Source of the DNA: Thermoanaerobaculia bacterium
GTDB lineage: Bacteria > Acidobacteriota > Thermoanaerobaculia > Multivoradales > JAGPDF01
DNA length: 49,826 nt
Assembly: GCA_018057705.1 (NCBI GenBank)
Contig: JAGPDF010000030.1
Span: 1-49,826 of the forward strand
Direction: 5' to 3'
Of the stretch, positions 8,076 to 18,610 are shown piece after piece (position 1 is the first letter of the stretch; each line of letters begins with the position of its first letter). The notes under the pieces were generated by a model that made no database searches, was not told where the DNA came from, and was given only the letters and a program-made list of their open reading frames with translations. The translations under genes were made by a program, and so were the position numbers.

Positions 8076-10022
8076 TCAGTTCGGCAGGATCGGTTTCTCG
8101 GCGAGCCGTTGCTGGCTCCGGCCGTCGAGGTCGAAAGTCAGGATCGACTCGCTCTCGCTGCGGATCTCGATGCTCTCCCTTCGCAGGACCGGAGAGGCCG
8201 GGTCCGGGGTGGCGACGATCTCGACGATGTGGGGGCCCGGCGCGAGCCAGCGCCCACGCAGCGGCGTCGCGACGGCGAGGGCGCCGTCCACGCGGACGAA
8301 TGCCTGGCGAGCGTTGATATGCGGTTGTACGGTGAGCTTGCCCGGACGCTCGATCGGCGAGGTGATCCGCCGGTTCTCCCCCTCCCCGAGGCGCACAGTC
8401 AGCTCTTCGACGTGGGAGTAGACGGGACTCTCGATCGCGAACTTGAGCTTGTAGCTTCCCGCAGCAAGCTCGAGCCGGCGTTCGCGGTCGAGCGCCCAGA
8501 CTTTTCCGCCGAGGCGCAGGCTCATGGCCGAATCCCAGGCCGGTGCGACGGTGAGCACCGCCGGCTTCGGAGCGGGCGGCGGCGGAGGCGGTGCCGTCTC
8601 CTCGGCGAGCGGCGCTGCGGAGTCGGCAGCTGCGAGGGCCGCGGCGCCAGCCGGGTTTCCCGGGTCCGCCGAACCGGCGGGGTCACCCGCGGTGTCGCCG
8701 GTCCGGGATTCCGGGAGTGGCGCAACTCCGGGGCTGGCTGCGGTGGCTGCGGTGGCTGCGGTGGCTACGGTGGCTGCGCTGGCCGCGGGCGCGCCAGGCG
8801 CCGGGTCGTCAGCAACTGGGGCGGCGGCGGGCCGGGCGGCGGACACCGGTCGAGCCTCTTCCAGGTAACGCCATCCTCCCCAGCCGGCGGCTGCCGCCAG
8901 GCCGAGGAACAAGAGGGTCTTGAGGAGTGACCTGCCGCCGCCGGAGCGCCGCTGGAAGGCGTGCGTGGCGAGACCGTCGCCGGGCGCCTGCGCCACGGCG
9001 TGGCGGGAATCGAGCTCGATGTCGCCGAGGCTCACCGGGCGGACCGGAGGGGCGCTGGGCAGTGCGACCGTCGGGGTCGCGAGCGTGGTCGCCGGTGACC
9101 TCGCCGCCTTCAGGGAGGCGGGTGCCAGAGCCGGGCTCTTTTCGCCAGCCGGATGCGGAGAACGAGCCGTGCGCGCCGTGAGCTGCGCCGTCGATTGGGT
9201 GTCGGCTTCAGCTTCCGGCCGGCGGTGGGCAAGCTTCTCGATGTCGTGCAGCAGGTCGGTGCAGTTGGCGTAGCGCTTCTCCGGCTCCTTCTCGAGGCAG
9301 CGTTGCACGATCCGCTCGAGCTCAGCCGGGCAGTCCGGCGCCTTCTCGGCGAGCGCCGGCGCCGGTTCGTTGAGGATCTTGTAGAAGACCGCGGAGATCT
9401 CCGCGCCCTGGAAAGGGCGCTCGAAGGCGAACAGCTCGTAGGCCAGAATGCCGAAGGAAAACAGATCGGTGCGGGCATCGAAGGCGCCGCCTCGGATCTG
9501 CTCGGGAGCGAGATAGGCGGCGGTGCCGAGGGTGATGCCGGCCTGGGTCAGCGACTCCTGATGCTGGGCGAGCTTGGCGATGCCGAAGTCCATGATCTTC
9601 GCGGTGTCATCCTCGAGAATCCGGATGTTCGCCGGTTTGATGTCGCGATGTACGACACCGCGCGAGTGCGCATACTGGAGGCCGCGGGCGATCTGCACCA
9701 GAAAGAGGAGCTTCTCCGGCAGGCTCAGGTGCTCGCGGCGTTTGATCTTGCGATCGAGGTCCTCGCCGGTCAGGTACTCCTGGACCAGATAAGGAACGCC
9801 CTCCTGGAATCCGAAGTCGTAGACCGTGACGATGTTGCGGTGGTGGAGATTGCCGGCGATCTCGGCCTCGCGCATGAAGCGCTCGCGGGTCTCCGTCTCC
9901 TCCGAGGTACAGGTCTTGATGGCGACGTGACGCTTGATGAAGGGGTCGTATGCCTTGTAGACGACTCCGAAGCCGCCAACACCTATCTTTTCAAGGACTT
10001 GATACTTGTCCAGAGTCTGCAT
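8076..10022 (-). CDS. Membrane Ser/Thr protein kinase with PEGA-like C-terminal domain
   Basis: Hanks-type kinase of 648 aa. Residues 7-265 form the kinase: glycine loop GVGGFG (14-19), Lys36 (VAIK), helix-C Glu near 52, catalytic HRDIKPAN (Asp127, Asn132), DFG (145-147) and activation segment ending in APEQ (172-175). All catalytic residues are present, so it should be active. A proline/alanine linker follows, then one membrane helix at about 365-385, placing the remainder outside the inner membrane. That part has a low-complexity Ala/Thr stretch from 9-bp repeats and a PEGA-like beta-rich region (about 500-648) that may sense or bind envelope material. The gene lies between the degenerate S9-like lipoprotein gene (36 nt upstream) and the TPR/PDZ-like gene (58 nt downstream); both may be partners. 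A TAGCAT box 12 nt before the ATG suggests a very short leader. Confidence 0.92.
   Translation of the reverse strand: MQTLDKYQVLEKIGVGGFGVVYKAYDPFIKRHVAIKTCTSEETETRERFMREAEIAGNLHHRNIVTVYDFGFQEGVPYLVQEYLTGEDLDRKIKRREHLSLPEKLLFLVQIARGLQYAHSRGVVHRDIKPANIRILEDDTAKIMDFGIAKLAQHQESLTQAGITLGTAAYLAPEQIRGGAFDARTDLFSFGILAYELFAFERPFQGAEISAVFYKILNEPAPALAEKAPDCPAELERIVQRCLEKEPEKRYANCTDLLHDIEKLAHRRPEAEADTQSTAQLTARTARSPHPAGEKSPALAPASLKAARSPATTLATPTVALPSAPPVRPVSLGDIELDSRHAVAQAPGDGLATHAFQRRSGGGRSLLKTLLFLGLAAAAGWGGWRYLEEARPVSAARPAAAPVADDPAPGAPAASAATVATAATAATAASPGVAPLPESRTGDTAGDPAGSADPGNPAGAAALAAADSAAPLAEETAPPPPPPAPKPAVLTVAPAWDSAMSLRLGGKVWALDRERRLELAAGSYKLKFAIESPVYSHVEELTVRLGEGENRRITSPIERPGKLTVQPHINARQAFVRVDGALAVATPLRGRWLAPGPHIVEIVATPDPASPVLRRESIEIRSESESILTFDLDGRSQQRLAEKPILPN
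8736..8780. repeat. 9-bp tandem repeat in kinase linker
   Basis: Unit GGCTGCGGT on the plus strand, three perfect copies followed by two variants. Encodes an Ala/Thr/Val-rich linker in the extracytoplasmic part of the kinase. The length is a multiple of three, so copy-number change would keep the frame. Confidence 0.8.
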
Positions 10023-10057
10023 GAGCGAGCCGAAATGCTAGCACGCCGGATGGCTCG

Positions 10058-11599
10058 TCAGGGCGGCACGGCGAGATGGGTGCTCAGGAACCCCCACAGC
10101 GCCGCGATCGCGGCCGTGCTGTCGGCGTTGGCGGCCGGATCGTCGGAGCGAAAGAGCGGCGAGCGCGTCGGATCCGCAAGCAGGCGCATCCGGGCCCGGT
10201 CTCGTCGCACCACCTCTGTCGCCGGATCGCCGAGGCGGGTGAGCCACCAGCTGCGCGCCGGCTCGACGAGCGCCGGAAGCTCGTCGTGCATCCGCAGTGG
10301 ATCGGAATCGCCGCCGAGAGCGGCGACGGCAACGAAACGTCCGGGTCGCTCGACGAGCGCCGCCGCCGCAAGCCCCCCGGACCAGGGACCCTCGCCCAGC
10401 ACCGCGATGCGCGCGGGATCGGCGCCGCGGAGCGCGAGCTCGGCGCGGGCGGCGTCGAGGTCCTCGAGCCCGGCGTCGACGAGGCGTCCGTCGGCGGCGT
10501 GGCGAAATCGCTTTCCGAAGCCCAGGGAGCCGCGCAAGCGGAGCCGCACGACGGCGACACCACGATTGGCGAGGAACTGCAGGAAGGGATGGAACTCCAT
10601 CCAGGTCGGCGGCAGGACGTCGTTCTCGAGCCAGATCAGCGCCGGCGGCGCGGCACCCGTGCGGCGTGGCCACCAGAGCTCGGCGGGGATCGGCGCTACG
10701 GACGACGCGCCGGCGACGCGCAGCTCGACCGGAATGGGGTCGACGAGATCGCCCGCCGCCAGTGCCGGCGCGAGACCGAAAGTGAGTGGCCGGGCCTCGG
10801 CGTCCGCGGCGAGGCGGTCGGCGAACAGCAGGTCGCGCGGCAATCGGGCGCTGGCGACCTCATAGAGGACGCCGCCCGATCGTCCGGCGGGCAGCGCGCG
10901 CGCCGGACGTGTGCCCTGCGGCAAGGGGAGAGGCCCGAGCTCCTCGCCGGTGGTGGAATCGAACAGGGCCGACTCGACGGCGCCGCGGCAACTCCACTGC
11001 AGGGCGTCGACGTTGCCGTCCGGACTGACGTCGAGGCGCAGTGCCTCGCATCCCGGGCGCGCCCGGCGCGAGCGCTCGCCGGTGTCGGGATCGAGGATCT
11101 CGAGCTGCAGCGTGTCGCCGCCCTCGTCCGTGAAGAGGTAGAGCCGTTTGCCGTCCGCCGAGAAGCGCTGGGGCAGGAAGCGACCATCGCGATCGAGCGG
11201 CAAGAGGAGCCGGGTTTCACCGCGGGCACGGTCGTGCAGGAGAACCTCGGTCGTGTCCGGATCGAGCTCGCGGAGCAGGGCGATACGATCGCCGCGCGGC
11301 GCGACTGCCGCGACTCGGAATCCGTCCGGCGGAACGAAGAGGGTTGTCGGAGGCGGGGGAGGGAGCTCGAAACGCGACGAGAGGTCACGTGCCGCGAGGA
11401 GATCCGCGACGGCAGGGGAGTCGACCGGGGTGGGCCGGCTGGCGAGGAACCCTGCGAGCTCGAAGGTGCGCGGCGGCATCGCCGACGCCGGGGGCGCATT
11501 GCGTGGGCTGCCGGCCTTGCTGCAGCCGGCGATGACGATCCCGATGGCTGCGCAGCAGACGACCAGGCCGCAGCCGGCGTGTCGATATACTGCCCTCAT
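10058..11599 (-). CDS. Lipoprotein resembling an S9 prolyl-oligopeptidase, catalytic residues lost
   Basis: A 513-aa protein with a lipoprotein signal (hydrophobic run ending VIAGC, Cys26). The middle reads like a beta-propeller (repeated Asp-Gly strands such as RFSADGKRLYLFTD and RLDVSPDGNVDAL), and the last 230 residues follow the S9 alpha/beta-hydrolase plan (FLANRGVAVVRLRLRGSLGFG, DLDAARAELALRGADPARIAVLG). The usual HGGP oxyanion turn is replaced by WLENDVLPP, the nucleophile elbow GGSYGG by GEGPWSGG, and I see no catalytic His near the C-terminus. It is therefore probably a non-enzymatic binding protein. Start: ATG 11599 makes a normal lipoprotein signal; TTG 11617 is possible. Its start codon overlaps the divergent ATG at 11598. 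It precedes the kinase gene by 36 nt and may supply its extracytoplasmic input (inference). Confidence 0.75.
   Translation of the reverse strand: MRAVYRHAGCGLVVCCAAIGIVIAGCSKAGSPRNAPPASAMPPRTFELAGFLASRPTPVDSPAVADLLAARDLSSRFELPPPPPTTLFVPPDGFRVAAVAPRGDRIALLRELDPDTTEVLLHDRARGETRLLLPLDRDGRFLPQRFSADGKRLYLFTDEGGDTLQLEILDPDTGERSRRARPGCEALRLDVSPDGNVDALQWSCRGAVESALFDSTTGEELGPLPLPQGTRPARALPAGRSGGVLYEVASARLPRDLLFADRLAADAEARPLTFGLAPALAAGDLVDPIPVELRVAGASSVAPIPAELWWPRRTGAAPPALIWLENDVLPPTWMEFHPFLQFLANRGVAVVRLRLRGSLGFGKRFRHAADGRLVDAGLEDLDAARAELALRGADPARIAVLGEGPWSGGLAAAALVERPGRFVAVAALGGDSDPLRMHDELPALVEPARSWWLTRLGDPATEVVRRDRARMRLLADPTRSPLFRSDDPAANADSTAAIAALWGFLSTHLAVPP
11586..11591 (+). promoter_or_regulatory. 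-10 box of probable leaderless transcript
   Basis: TATACT ends 6 nt before ATG 11598, so transcription would start at or next to the A of the start codon. No Shine-Dalgarno is present. The box lies inside the first codons of the divergent lipoprotein gene. Confidence 0.55.
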
Positions 11600-12059
11600 G
11601 AGTGACCGCAAGTACAAACAGAGCGGGTATCAGGACTCCGGTTCATCGCCGCGGGACTCCTCGCGCCGCGAAGGCGACCGGCCCTCCGGCACGCCTCGGG
11701 CACCGGGGGGAGGGCGGGATGCGCGCGACGCTCCGCGTGGCCGCGGTCTCGGCGCACCGACGGCGACCGCCTTTCGCTGCGCCAGCTGCGGCGAGCTCCA
11801 GAGCGTCGGCACCGCCGCGGGCCTCGCGGCGCGCTGCACAGGCTGTGGAGCCGACCTGCACACCTGCACCCACTGCACTCACTTCGACCCCGGGGCCGCG
11901 GCCCAGTGTCGCCAGCCGGGCGTGATCCTGGTCGCGAAAAAGTCGAAGGCGAACAGTTGCCCGGAGTTCGAGCCGCGGGAGCGCCAGGAGTTTGCCGCCG
12001 AGAAGCCGGCGCCCGCCGCGAAAGACCCGCGGGCCGCCTTCGACGCGCTCTTCAAGTAG
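11598..12059 (+). CDS. Small zinc-ribbon protein of unknown function
   Basis: A 153-aa protein. The first 55 residues are basic, Gly/Arg/Ser-rich and probably disordered. The rest holds eight Cys: Cys61-x2-Cys64 with Cys80-x2-Cys83 forms a clear zinc ribbon, and Cys90-x2-Cys93 with Cys104 and Cys121 probably forms a second metal site. The C-terminus ends in a short helix (RAAFDALFK). There is no signal peptide, so it is cytoplasmic; the basic tail and zinc sites suggest RNA, DNA or ribosome contact, but that is inference. The -10 box 6 nt before the ATG and lack of Shine-Dalgarno point to a leaderless mRNA. The ATG shares two bases with the start codon of the divergent lipoprotein gene. It converges on moaA with a 26-bp gap. 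Confidence 0.78.
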   Translation: MSDRKYKQSGYQDSGSSPRDSSRREGDRPSGTPRAPGGGRDARDAPRGRGLGAPTATAFRCASCGELQSVGTAAGLAARCTGCGADLHTCTHCTHFDPGAAAQCRQPGVILVAKKSKANSCPEFEPRERQEFAAEKPAPAAKDPRAAFDALFK

Positions 12060-12085
12060 GCCGGGCAGGACGCACACCGTTACGA

Positions 12086-13159
12086 TCAGCCTCCGATGTA
12101 CGACATTTCGACGCGGCGGGGCAGTCCCGGCGTCGCCTGCGAGCGCAGCTCCGAGTAGCGGTCGTCGCGTGACCGCCAGAGCGCAGCGATGGCGCCGGCG
12201 AGCGCTTCGTCGCTGGCTCCGGAGCGCAGCGGGGTCTTGATGTCGGTGCCCTGGGCGGCGAAGAGGCAGGTGAAGATCCTGCCATCGGCCGAAAGCCGCG
12301 CGCGCACGCAATCGCCGCAGAAGGGCTGCGAGACCGAGGAGATGAGCCCGATCTCTCCCGAGCCGTCGCGATAGCGGTAACGCCTGGCAACCTCGCCCCG
12401 CGTCCGGGGTGCGATGGGGTCGAGCTCGCTCCCGGCGCCGGCGACGATTCGCCGGAGGATCTCCGCGGCGGGCACGACGTCCTGGAGCCGCCAGCCGTTC
12501 GACTCGCCGACGTCCATGTACTCGATGAACCGCAGCACGTGGCCGCTGCCGCGGAACTTCCGCACCAGGTCGGGGATCCCGTCCTCGTTGACGCCGCGGC
12601 GCACGACTGCGTTCACCTTGATCGTCCCGAAACCGGCCGCCGCCGCTGCGGCGATCCCGTCGAGGACCTCTCCGGGGCCGTAGTCGGCGTCGTTCATGCG
12701 CCGGAAGACGAGCGGGTCGAGCGTATCCAGGCTGACAGTGAGCCTCGTCAGGCCGGCCTCCTTGAGGGCCGTGGCCTGGGCTCCGAGCAGCGAGCCGTTG
12801 GTGGTGAGCGCGATCGGTACGCCGAGACGTGCCAGACGCCGGATGAGCTCGGGGAGGTCGCGCCGCAGGAGCGGCTCGCCGCCGGTCAGCCGGAGCTTGC
12901 GCACCCCGAGTCCGACGAAGATCCGGGCCAGCCGCTCGATCTCCTCGAAGGTCAGCAGCTCGGCGCGCGCCAGGAACGGATGATCCGCACCGTAAACGGC
13001 GCGCGGCATGCAGTAGACGCAGCGGAAGTTGCAGCGGTCGGTGACCGAGATGCGCAGGTCGCCGAGCGGACGCCCCATCAGGTCGTTGGGCGGATCGTGC
13101 AACAGCGGCAGCAGGGGCGAACCGGACACGCGGCCGATTCTACGCTCTGCCGGCCGCAT
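12086..13159 (-). CDS. moaA: GTP 3',8-cyclase (molybdenum cofactor biosynthesis)
   Basis: Radical SAM enzyme making the first intermediate of molybdopterin from GTP. The 357-aa protein has the SAM [4Fe-4S] motif Cys43-x3-Cys47-x2-Cys50 (DRCNFRCVYC), LTGGEPLLR, the SLDTLDP and GFGTIKVNAV strands, the C-terminal substrate cluster Cys281-x2-Cys284-x13-Cys298 and the terminal Gly-Gly that MoaA inserts into the active site. All needed residues are intact. Start ATG 13159 has AGGAG 6 nt upstream. It lies 65 nt downstream of malQ on the same strand. A molybdopterin enzyme that would need this cofactor is encoded at 24425-26422. No other moa genes are in the window. Confidence 0.96.
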   Translation of the reverse strand: MRPAERRIGRVSGSPLLPLLHDPPNDLMGRPLGDLRISVTDRCNFRCVYCMPRAVYGADHPFLARAELLTFEEIERLARIFVGLGVRKLRLTGGEPLLRRDLPELIRRLARLGVPIALTTNGSLLGAQATALKEAGLTRLTVSLDTLDPLVFRRMNDADYGPGEVLDGIAAAAAAGFGTIKVNAVVRRGVNEDGIPDLVRKFRGSGHVLRFIEYMDVGESNGWRLQDVVPAAEILRRIVAGAGSELDPIAPRTRGEVARRYRYRDGSGEIGLISSVSQPFCGDCVRARLSADGRIFTCLFAAQGTDIKTPLRSGASDEALAGAIAALWRSRDDRYSELRSQATPGLPRRVEMSYIGG

Positions 13160-13224
13160 CGCTCACTCCTGCCGGGACCGGTCTGGATGGAAGCGCGAGC
13201 TCCGCGAGCTCGCCGGCGCAACTC

Positions 13225-14813
13225 CTACGCCGGACTCTGGAATGTCGCCGGCAGCCGCGCCGTGGCCGCCGCGAGCTCGCGCATCCGGCCCGGCAGCTCC
13301 TCGGGCACATCCTGGTGGCGGACGCGCCAGCACCAGTTGCCGCCCTCCTGCCCGGGCCTGTTCATGCGCGCGGCGCCGTCCAGGTTCAGCACGTCCTGCA
13401 GCGGCAGGATCGCGAGCTCGGCGACCGAGCCGTAGGCGGCGCGAATCATCGCCGTCGTGATGGACTCCGGCGTCGCCCCGAGATAGGTCAGCACGCGATG
13501 GCGCTCGTCTTCGCCGAGACCGGCAAACCAGCCGCGCGTGGTGTCGTTGTCGTGGGTTCCGGTGTAGACCGCCGCGCGTGGCTCATGACGATGGGGGCTG
13601 TGGTCGCTGTCCACCGTGCCGAAGCCGAACTGCAGGACGCGCATGCCGGGCAGATCGAGCCGGCTGCGCAGCGCATGCACGCGCGCATCGATCTCGCCGA
13701 GATCCTCGGCCAGCAGGGGGAGGCCTCCCAGGGCGGACCGGACCGCCCGAAAGAAAGACTCTCCCGGGCCCTTCACCCACTTGCCGTGGCGCGCCGTCTT
13801 GTGGCGCTGGGGGATCTTCCAGTAGGCCACGAAGCCCCTGAAATGGTCGAGCCGCAGGACATGGGCGAACTCGAGCTGCGCCCGCAAGCGCGAGATCCAC
13901 CAGCGGAAGCCGTCGGCCTGCATCACGTCCCAGCGGTAGAGCGGATTCCCCCAACGCTGGCCGTCGGCGCTGAAGTAGTCGGGCGGAACGCCGGCGACGG
14001 CGCGCAGCCGCCCGTCTCCGGCCAGGTCGAAGAGGGCGCTGTTCGCCCAGGTGTCGGCGCTGTCGGGGGCGACGTAGATCGGTACGTCCCCGAGAATGCG
14101 GATGCCCCGGCTCTCGGCGGCGAGGCGCACGGCCGCCCATTGGCGGAAGAAGAGAAACTGGCAGAAGACCGCGAATCGCAGTTCGACGGCGACCTCGGCC
14201 GAGCGACGGGCGAGCGCTTCGGGCTCCCGGTGCCGCAGGCCGGGCTCCCAGTCGAGCCACGAGGCGCCGGCGTGATCGCGTTTCAAGGCGGCGTAGAGCG
14301 CCCAGTCGTCGAGCCAGACCGCGCGGCGCTCGGGCGTAGCGAACCTCTCGAGCTCCACAGCGAGCGCCGGGAGCTCGCCGGAGTCGAAGCGCTCGAACGC
14401 CTGACGGAGAAGGCTCTCCTTGCAGAGGACCGCAGCGCTGTAGTCCACCGCGGCGCCGCTTTCGGGGTCCACGCCGGTCGCCGCGCTCGGCCCGCTCGCC
14501 CCGGGAGCCTCCTCCCAGGGCTGAAGGGCCTCTGGCGGGAGCAGTCCGTCGGCCACCAGCGCCTCGGGAGAGATCAGCAGAGGGTTGCCGGCGAAAGCCG
14601 AGAGCGAATTGTAGGGCGAGTCTCCCATCCCGGTCGGGCCGAGCGGCAGGACCTGCCAGACCGTGAAGCCGGCGCCGACCATCCAGTCGAGCATCGCCAG
14701 GGCGGACGGGCCTAGGTCGCCGATCGGGAAACGGCCGGGAAGACTCGTCGGATGCAGAAGCAGGCCCGCGGCGCGCGCCCGTCGGGCGGCAACTCGGGCC
14801 TCTCCCTTGCGGC

Positions 14814-14817
<4 letters not shown>
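13225..14817 (-). CDS. malQ: 4-alpha-glucanotransferase (amylomaltase)
   Basis: GH77 disproportionating enzyme moving alpha-1,4-glucan segments between oligosaccharides, used in glycogen and maltodextrin turnover in the cytoplasm. At 530 aa it has the usual short bacterial length. Visible motifs: LLHPTSLPG and GDSPYNSLSAFAGNP near the N-terminus, ILGDVPIYVA, nucleophile Asp324 in LRLDHFRGF, acid/base Glu371 in LLAEDLG, and transition-state Asp423 in TGTHDNDT. The GTG start overlaps the TGA of speA by four bases (GTGA), so its translation is probably coupled to speA, an unusual partner for a glucan enzyme. Confidence 0.95.
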
Positions 14818-16790
<1,973 letters not shown>

Positions 16791-16844
16791 CTTCTTTTCG
16801 TTGCTTCGCGGGAAAACTTTGACTGCGGCTGCGCCGCCCGCGGG

Positions 16845-18485
16845 TTAGGGAGTGGCGATCCGCACGGTGACGTCGCCGGTCGCCGGCGCGACCACCATCG
16901 CCGACGCGACGAAGCGGATCGGCGCCGCATCGAACAGGACGCGGAAGGGCGCCGGACGAAGTTGGAGATTGCGGAAGAGGTCGGAGAGCGGTCGCAGGCG
17001 CGACGCTTCGGCGCCGACCTCCATCACCGCCGAACCGACGTAGCTGCCGGCCGCGTCCTCGAGGTCGAAGCGCACCGAGCCGGCGACGCCGTCGGGACTC
17101 GTGACCTCGAGCGTCGCGGGCGTGGCGGAGCTGTGCTGGAGGGCGAGGATCTGCTTCGCTGCCGAGCTCCAGCTTGCTTCCCGGATTGCGGTGACGGTGG
17201 CGCCGTCGCTGCCGTCGGGATCGGTGACCGCCCGCACCAGCGACCGGGCGGAAAGAAAGGCCGTCGAACTCTGGGGAAAGGCATAAAAGGTGATCCGCAG
17301 CGCGCCCCGCCCGGCGCCGACTCCGAACGCCGAAGAGAGAACCTCCGGCAGGTTCGTCGAGCTCTGAGGCGGGAGATTGAAGCGGCGGACCGGCGGCGGT
17401 GTGTCGTAGACGACCTCGGGCAGGAAGAGGACCTCGGCGACGGCGAAGTCGGAGCTCGCGTTCACGAGCGTGAGGTCGGTAAGGATCTGCCCGTCGTTGG
17501 ATTCGACGACCAGCGGGAGAATCGAGGACTCGGTCTCCCAGCCCGGCTCGGCGCCCGAGACGACGATCTGGACGGAGTCCTGGGCGACGCCGCCCGCGGC
17601 CGTCACGCCCCGCACGGTGACGGTGTAGGTCCCGGGGTGGAGGAAGATGTAGAAGACGGAGTGGTCGGCGGGCGGGGGAGTCTCGGCGAAGCCGCCGTCG
17701 CCGAAGTCCCATTCGATGTGCACGAAGCGCTCGATGGCGGCGCCGTCGACGCCGAACGCGGTGAGCTGGCCGGCCCCGACTGGGCCCGGCGGCGGGAGGA
17801 TCTCGATGTCGGCGCTTTCGAGCAATGGCAGCAGGGTCTCGAGAAAGAGACCCGCGATCTCGATGTAGCCGTCGGTGTTCGGGTGCCCGACGATGTCCTC
17901 GACTTCCGGGTTGTAGTAGTAGTAATTCTCGAAGACGTCGGGCAGGCTTTCGAAGAGGGTGAACTGATCGGCGACTGCGCGGTGGAACTCCTCGCCCATC
18001 TCCCGGAGCCGCTGCGCGAGCGCCGCAGTGGCGGCGTTCGAGGCGTCGGCGGGAGCGGTCGGAATCCGCGGAATGACCGTGGCGTGGACGGCGATGATGT
18101 CGAGCGCCTCGGCGCGGGCAGCCATCTCGCCGAGGTTGAAGGCGACGGTCTCGACGCTCGCGCGCCGCGAGATGTCGTTCGTGCCCTCCATCAGCAGGAG
18201 GTAGTCGCCGCCTCCGGCGAGCACGGAGTCGATCCGCGACAGGCCGCTCGACGTCGTCTCGCCACCCACCCCGTGGTTCTCGACGAAAGCGTCATACCCC
18301 CGCTGGCGCAGCCAGCGCTCGAGGCGGGTGGGATAGCCGCCCCCCTGGCTCGAGGTGTCGCCGTAACCTTCGGTGATGCTGTCGCCGAACGCCAGGAGGA
18401 CGAGCTCCTGGCCGGGCGCCGCCCCGGCCAGGGGCACCGCGACGGCAAGCGCGAGCAGCAAAGAGGGGAGGATTCGACGGGACAT
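16845..18485 (-). CDS. Secreted SGNH/GDSL hydrolase with PKD-like domain
   Basis: Secreted esterase-like protein of 546 aa. A signal peptide (ILPSLLLALAVAVPLAGAA) precedes the SGNH domain: block I FGDSITEGY with Ser36, block II NHGVGGETT, block III EGTNDI with Asn103, and block V near DIVGHPNTDGY with His201. In block V Asp and His are separated by three residues rather than the usual two. Residues about 240-330 form a PKD-like beta domain (WDFGDGGFAETPPP, GTYTVTVRG), followed by about 190 residues of beta-rich sequence of unknown kind. It probably acts on an extracellular ester or glycan, but the substrate is unknown. Start: ATG 18485 gives the signal peptide; the longer open frame upstream lacks support. 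A consensus-like promoter lies just upstream. Confidence 0.87.
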   Translation of the reverse strand: MSRRILPSLLLALAVAVPLAGAAPGQELVLLAFGDSITEGYGDTSSQGGGYPTRLERWLRQRGYDAFVENHGVGGETTSSGLSRIDSVLAGGGDYLLLMEGTNDISRRASVETVAFNLGEMAARAEALDIIAVHATVIPRIPTAPADASNAATAALAQRLREMGEEFHRAVADQFTLFESLPDVFENYYYYNPEVEDIVGHPNTDGYIEIAGLFLETLLPLLESADIEILPPPGPVGAGQLTAFGVDGAAIERFVHIEWDFGDGGFAETPPPADHSVFYIFLHPGTYTVTVRGVTAAGGVAQDSVQIVVSGAEPGWETESSILPLVVESNDGQILTDLTLVNASSDFAVAEVLFLPEVVYDTPPPVRRFNLPPQSSTNLPEVLSSAFGVGAGRGALRITFYAFPQSSTAFLSARSLVRAVTDPDGSDGATVTAIREASWSSAAKQILALQHSSATPATLEVTSPDGVAGSVRFDLEDAAGSYVGSAVMEVGAEASRLRPLSDLFRNLQLRPAPFRVLFDAAPIRFVASAMVVAPATGDVTVRIATP

Positions 18486-18516
18486 GGATGGGGGAGGCCC
18501 GGAATCCGGGCGGTCA

Positions 18517-18545
18517 AGTCTAGAAACTGCGCCGATCCCTGTCAA
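18517..18545 (-). promoter_or_regulatory. Sigma-70-like promoter of the SGNH hydrolase gene
   Basis: Read on the minus strand, TTGACA (18545-18540) and TAGACT (18522-18517) are separated by exactly 17 nt. Transcription would start near 18510, giving a leader of about 25 nt. It is the best -35/-10 pair I found in the window. Confidence 0.65.
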
Positions 18546-18595
18546 CGAAGCGGGCGCAGCGCGCGCCAACCGAACGCCGGCCGGCCGGAGCGCGC

Positions 18596-18601
18596 TAGAA
18601 T
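18596..18601 (+). promoter_or_regulatory. -10 box close to the TPM-domain gene start
   Basis: TAGAAT ends 9 nt before GTG 18611, implying a leader of 0-3 nt. No -35 and no Shine-Dalgarno are seen. Confidence 0.45.
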
Positions 18602-18610
18602 CATCTGCCT

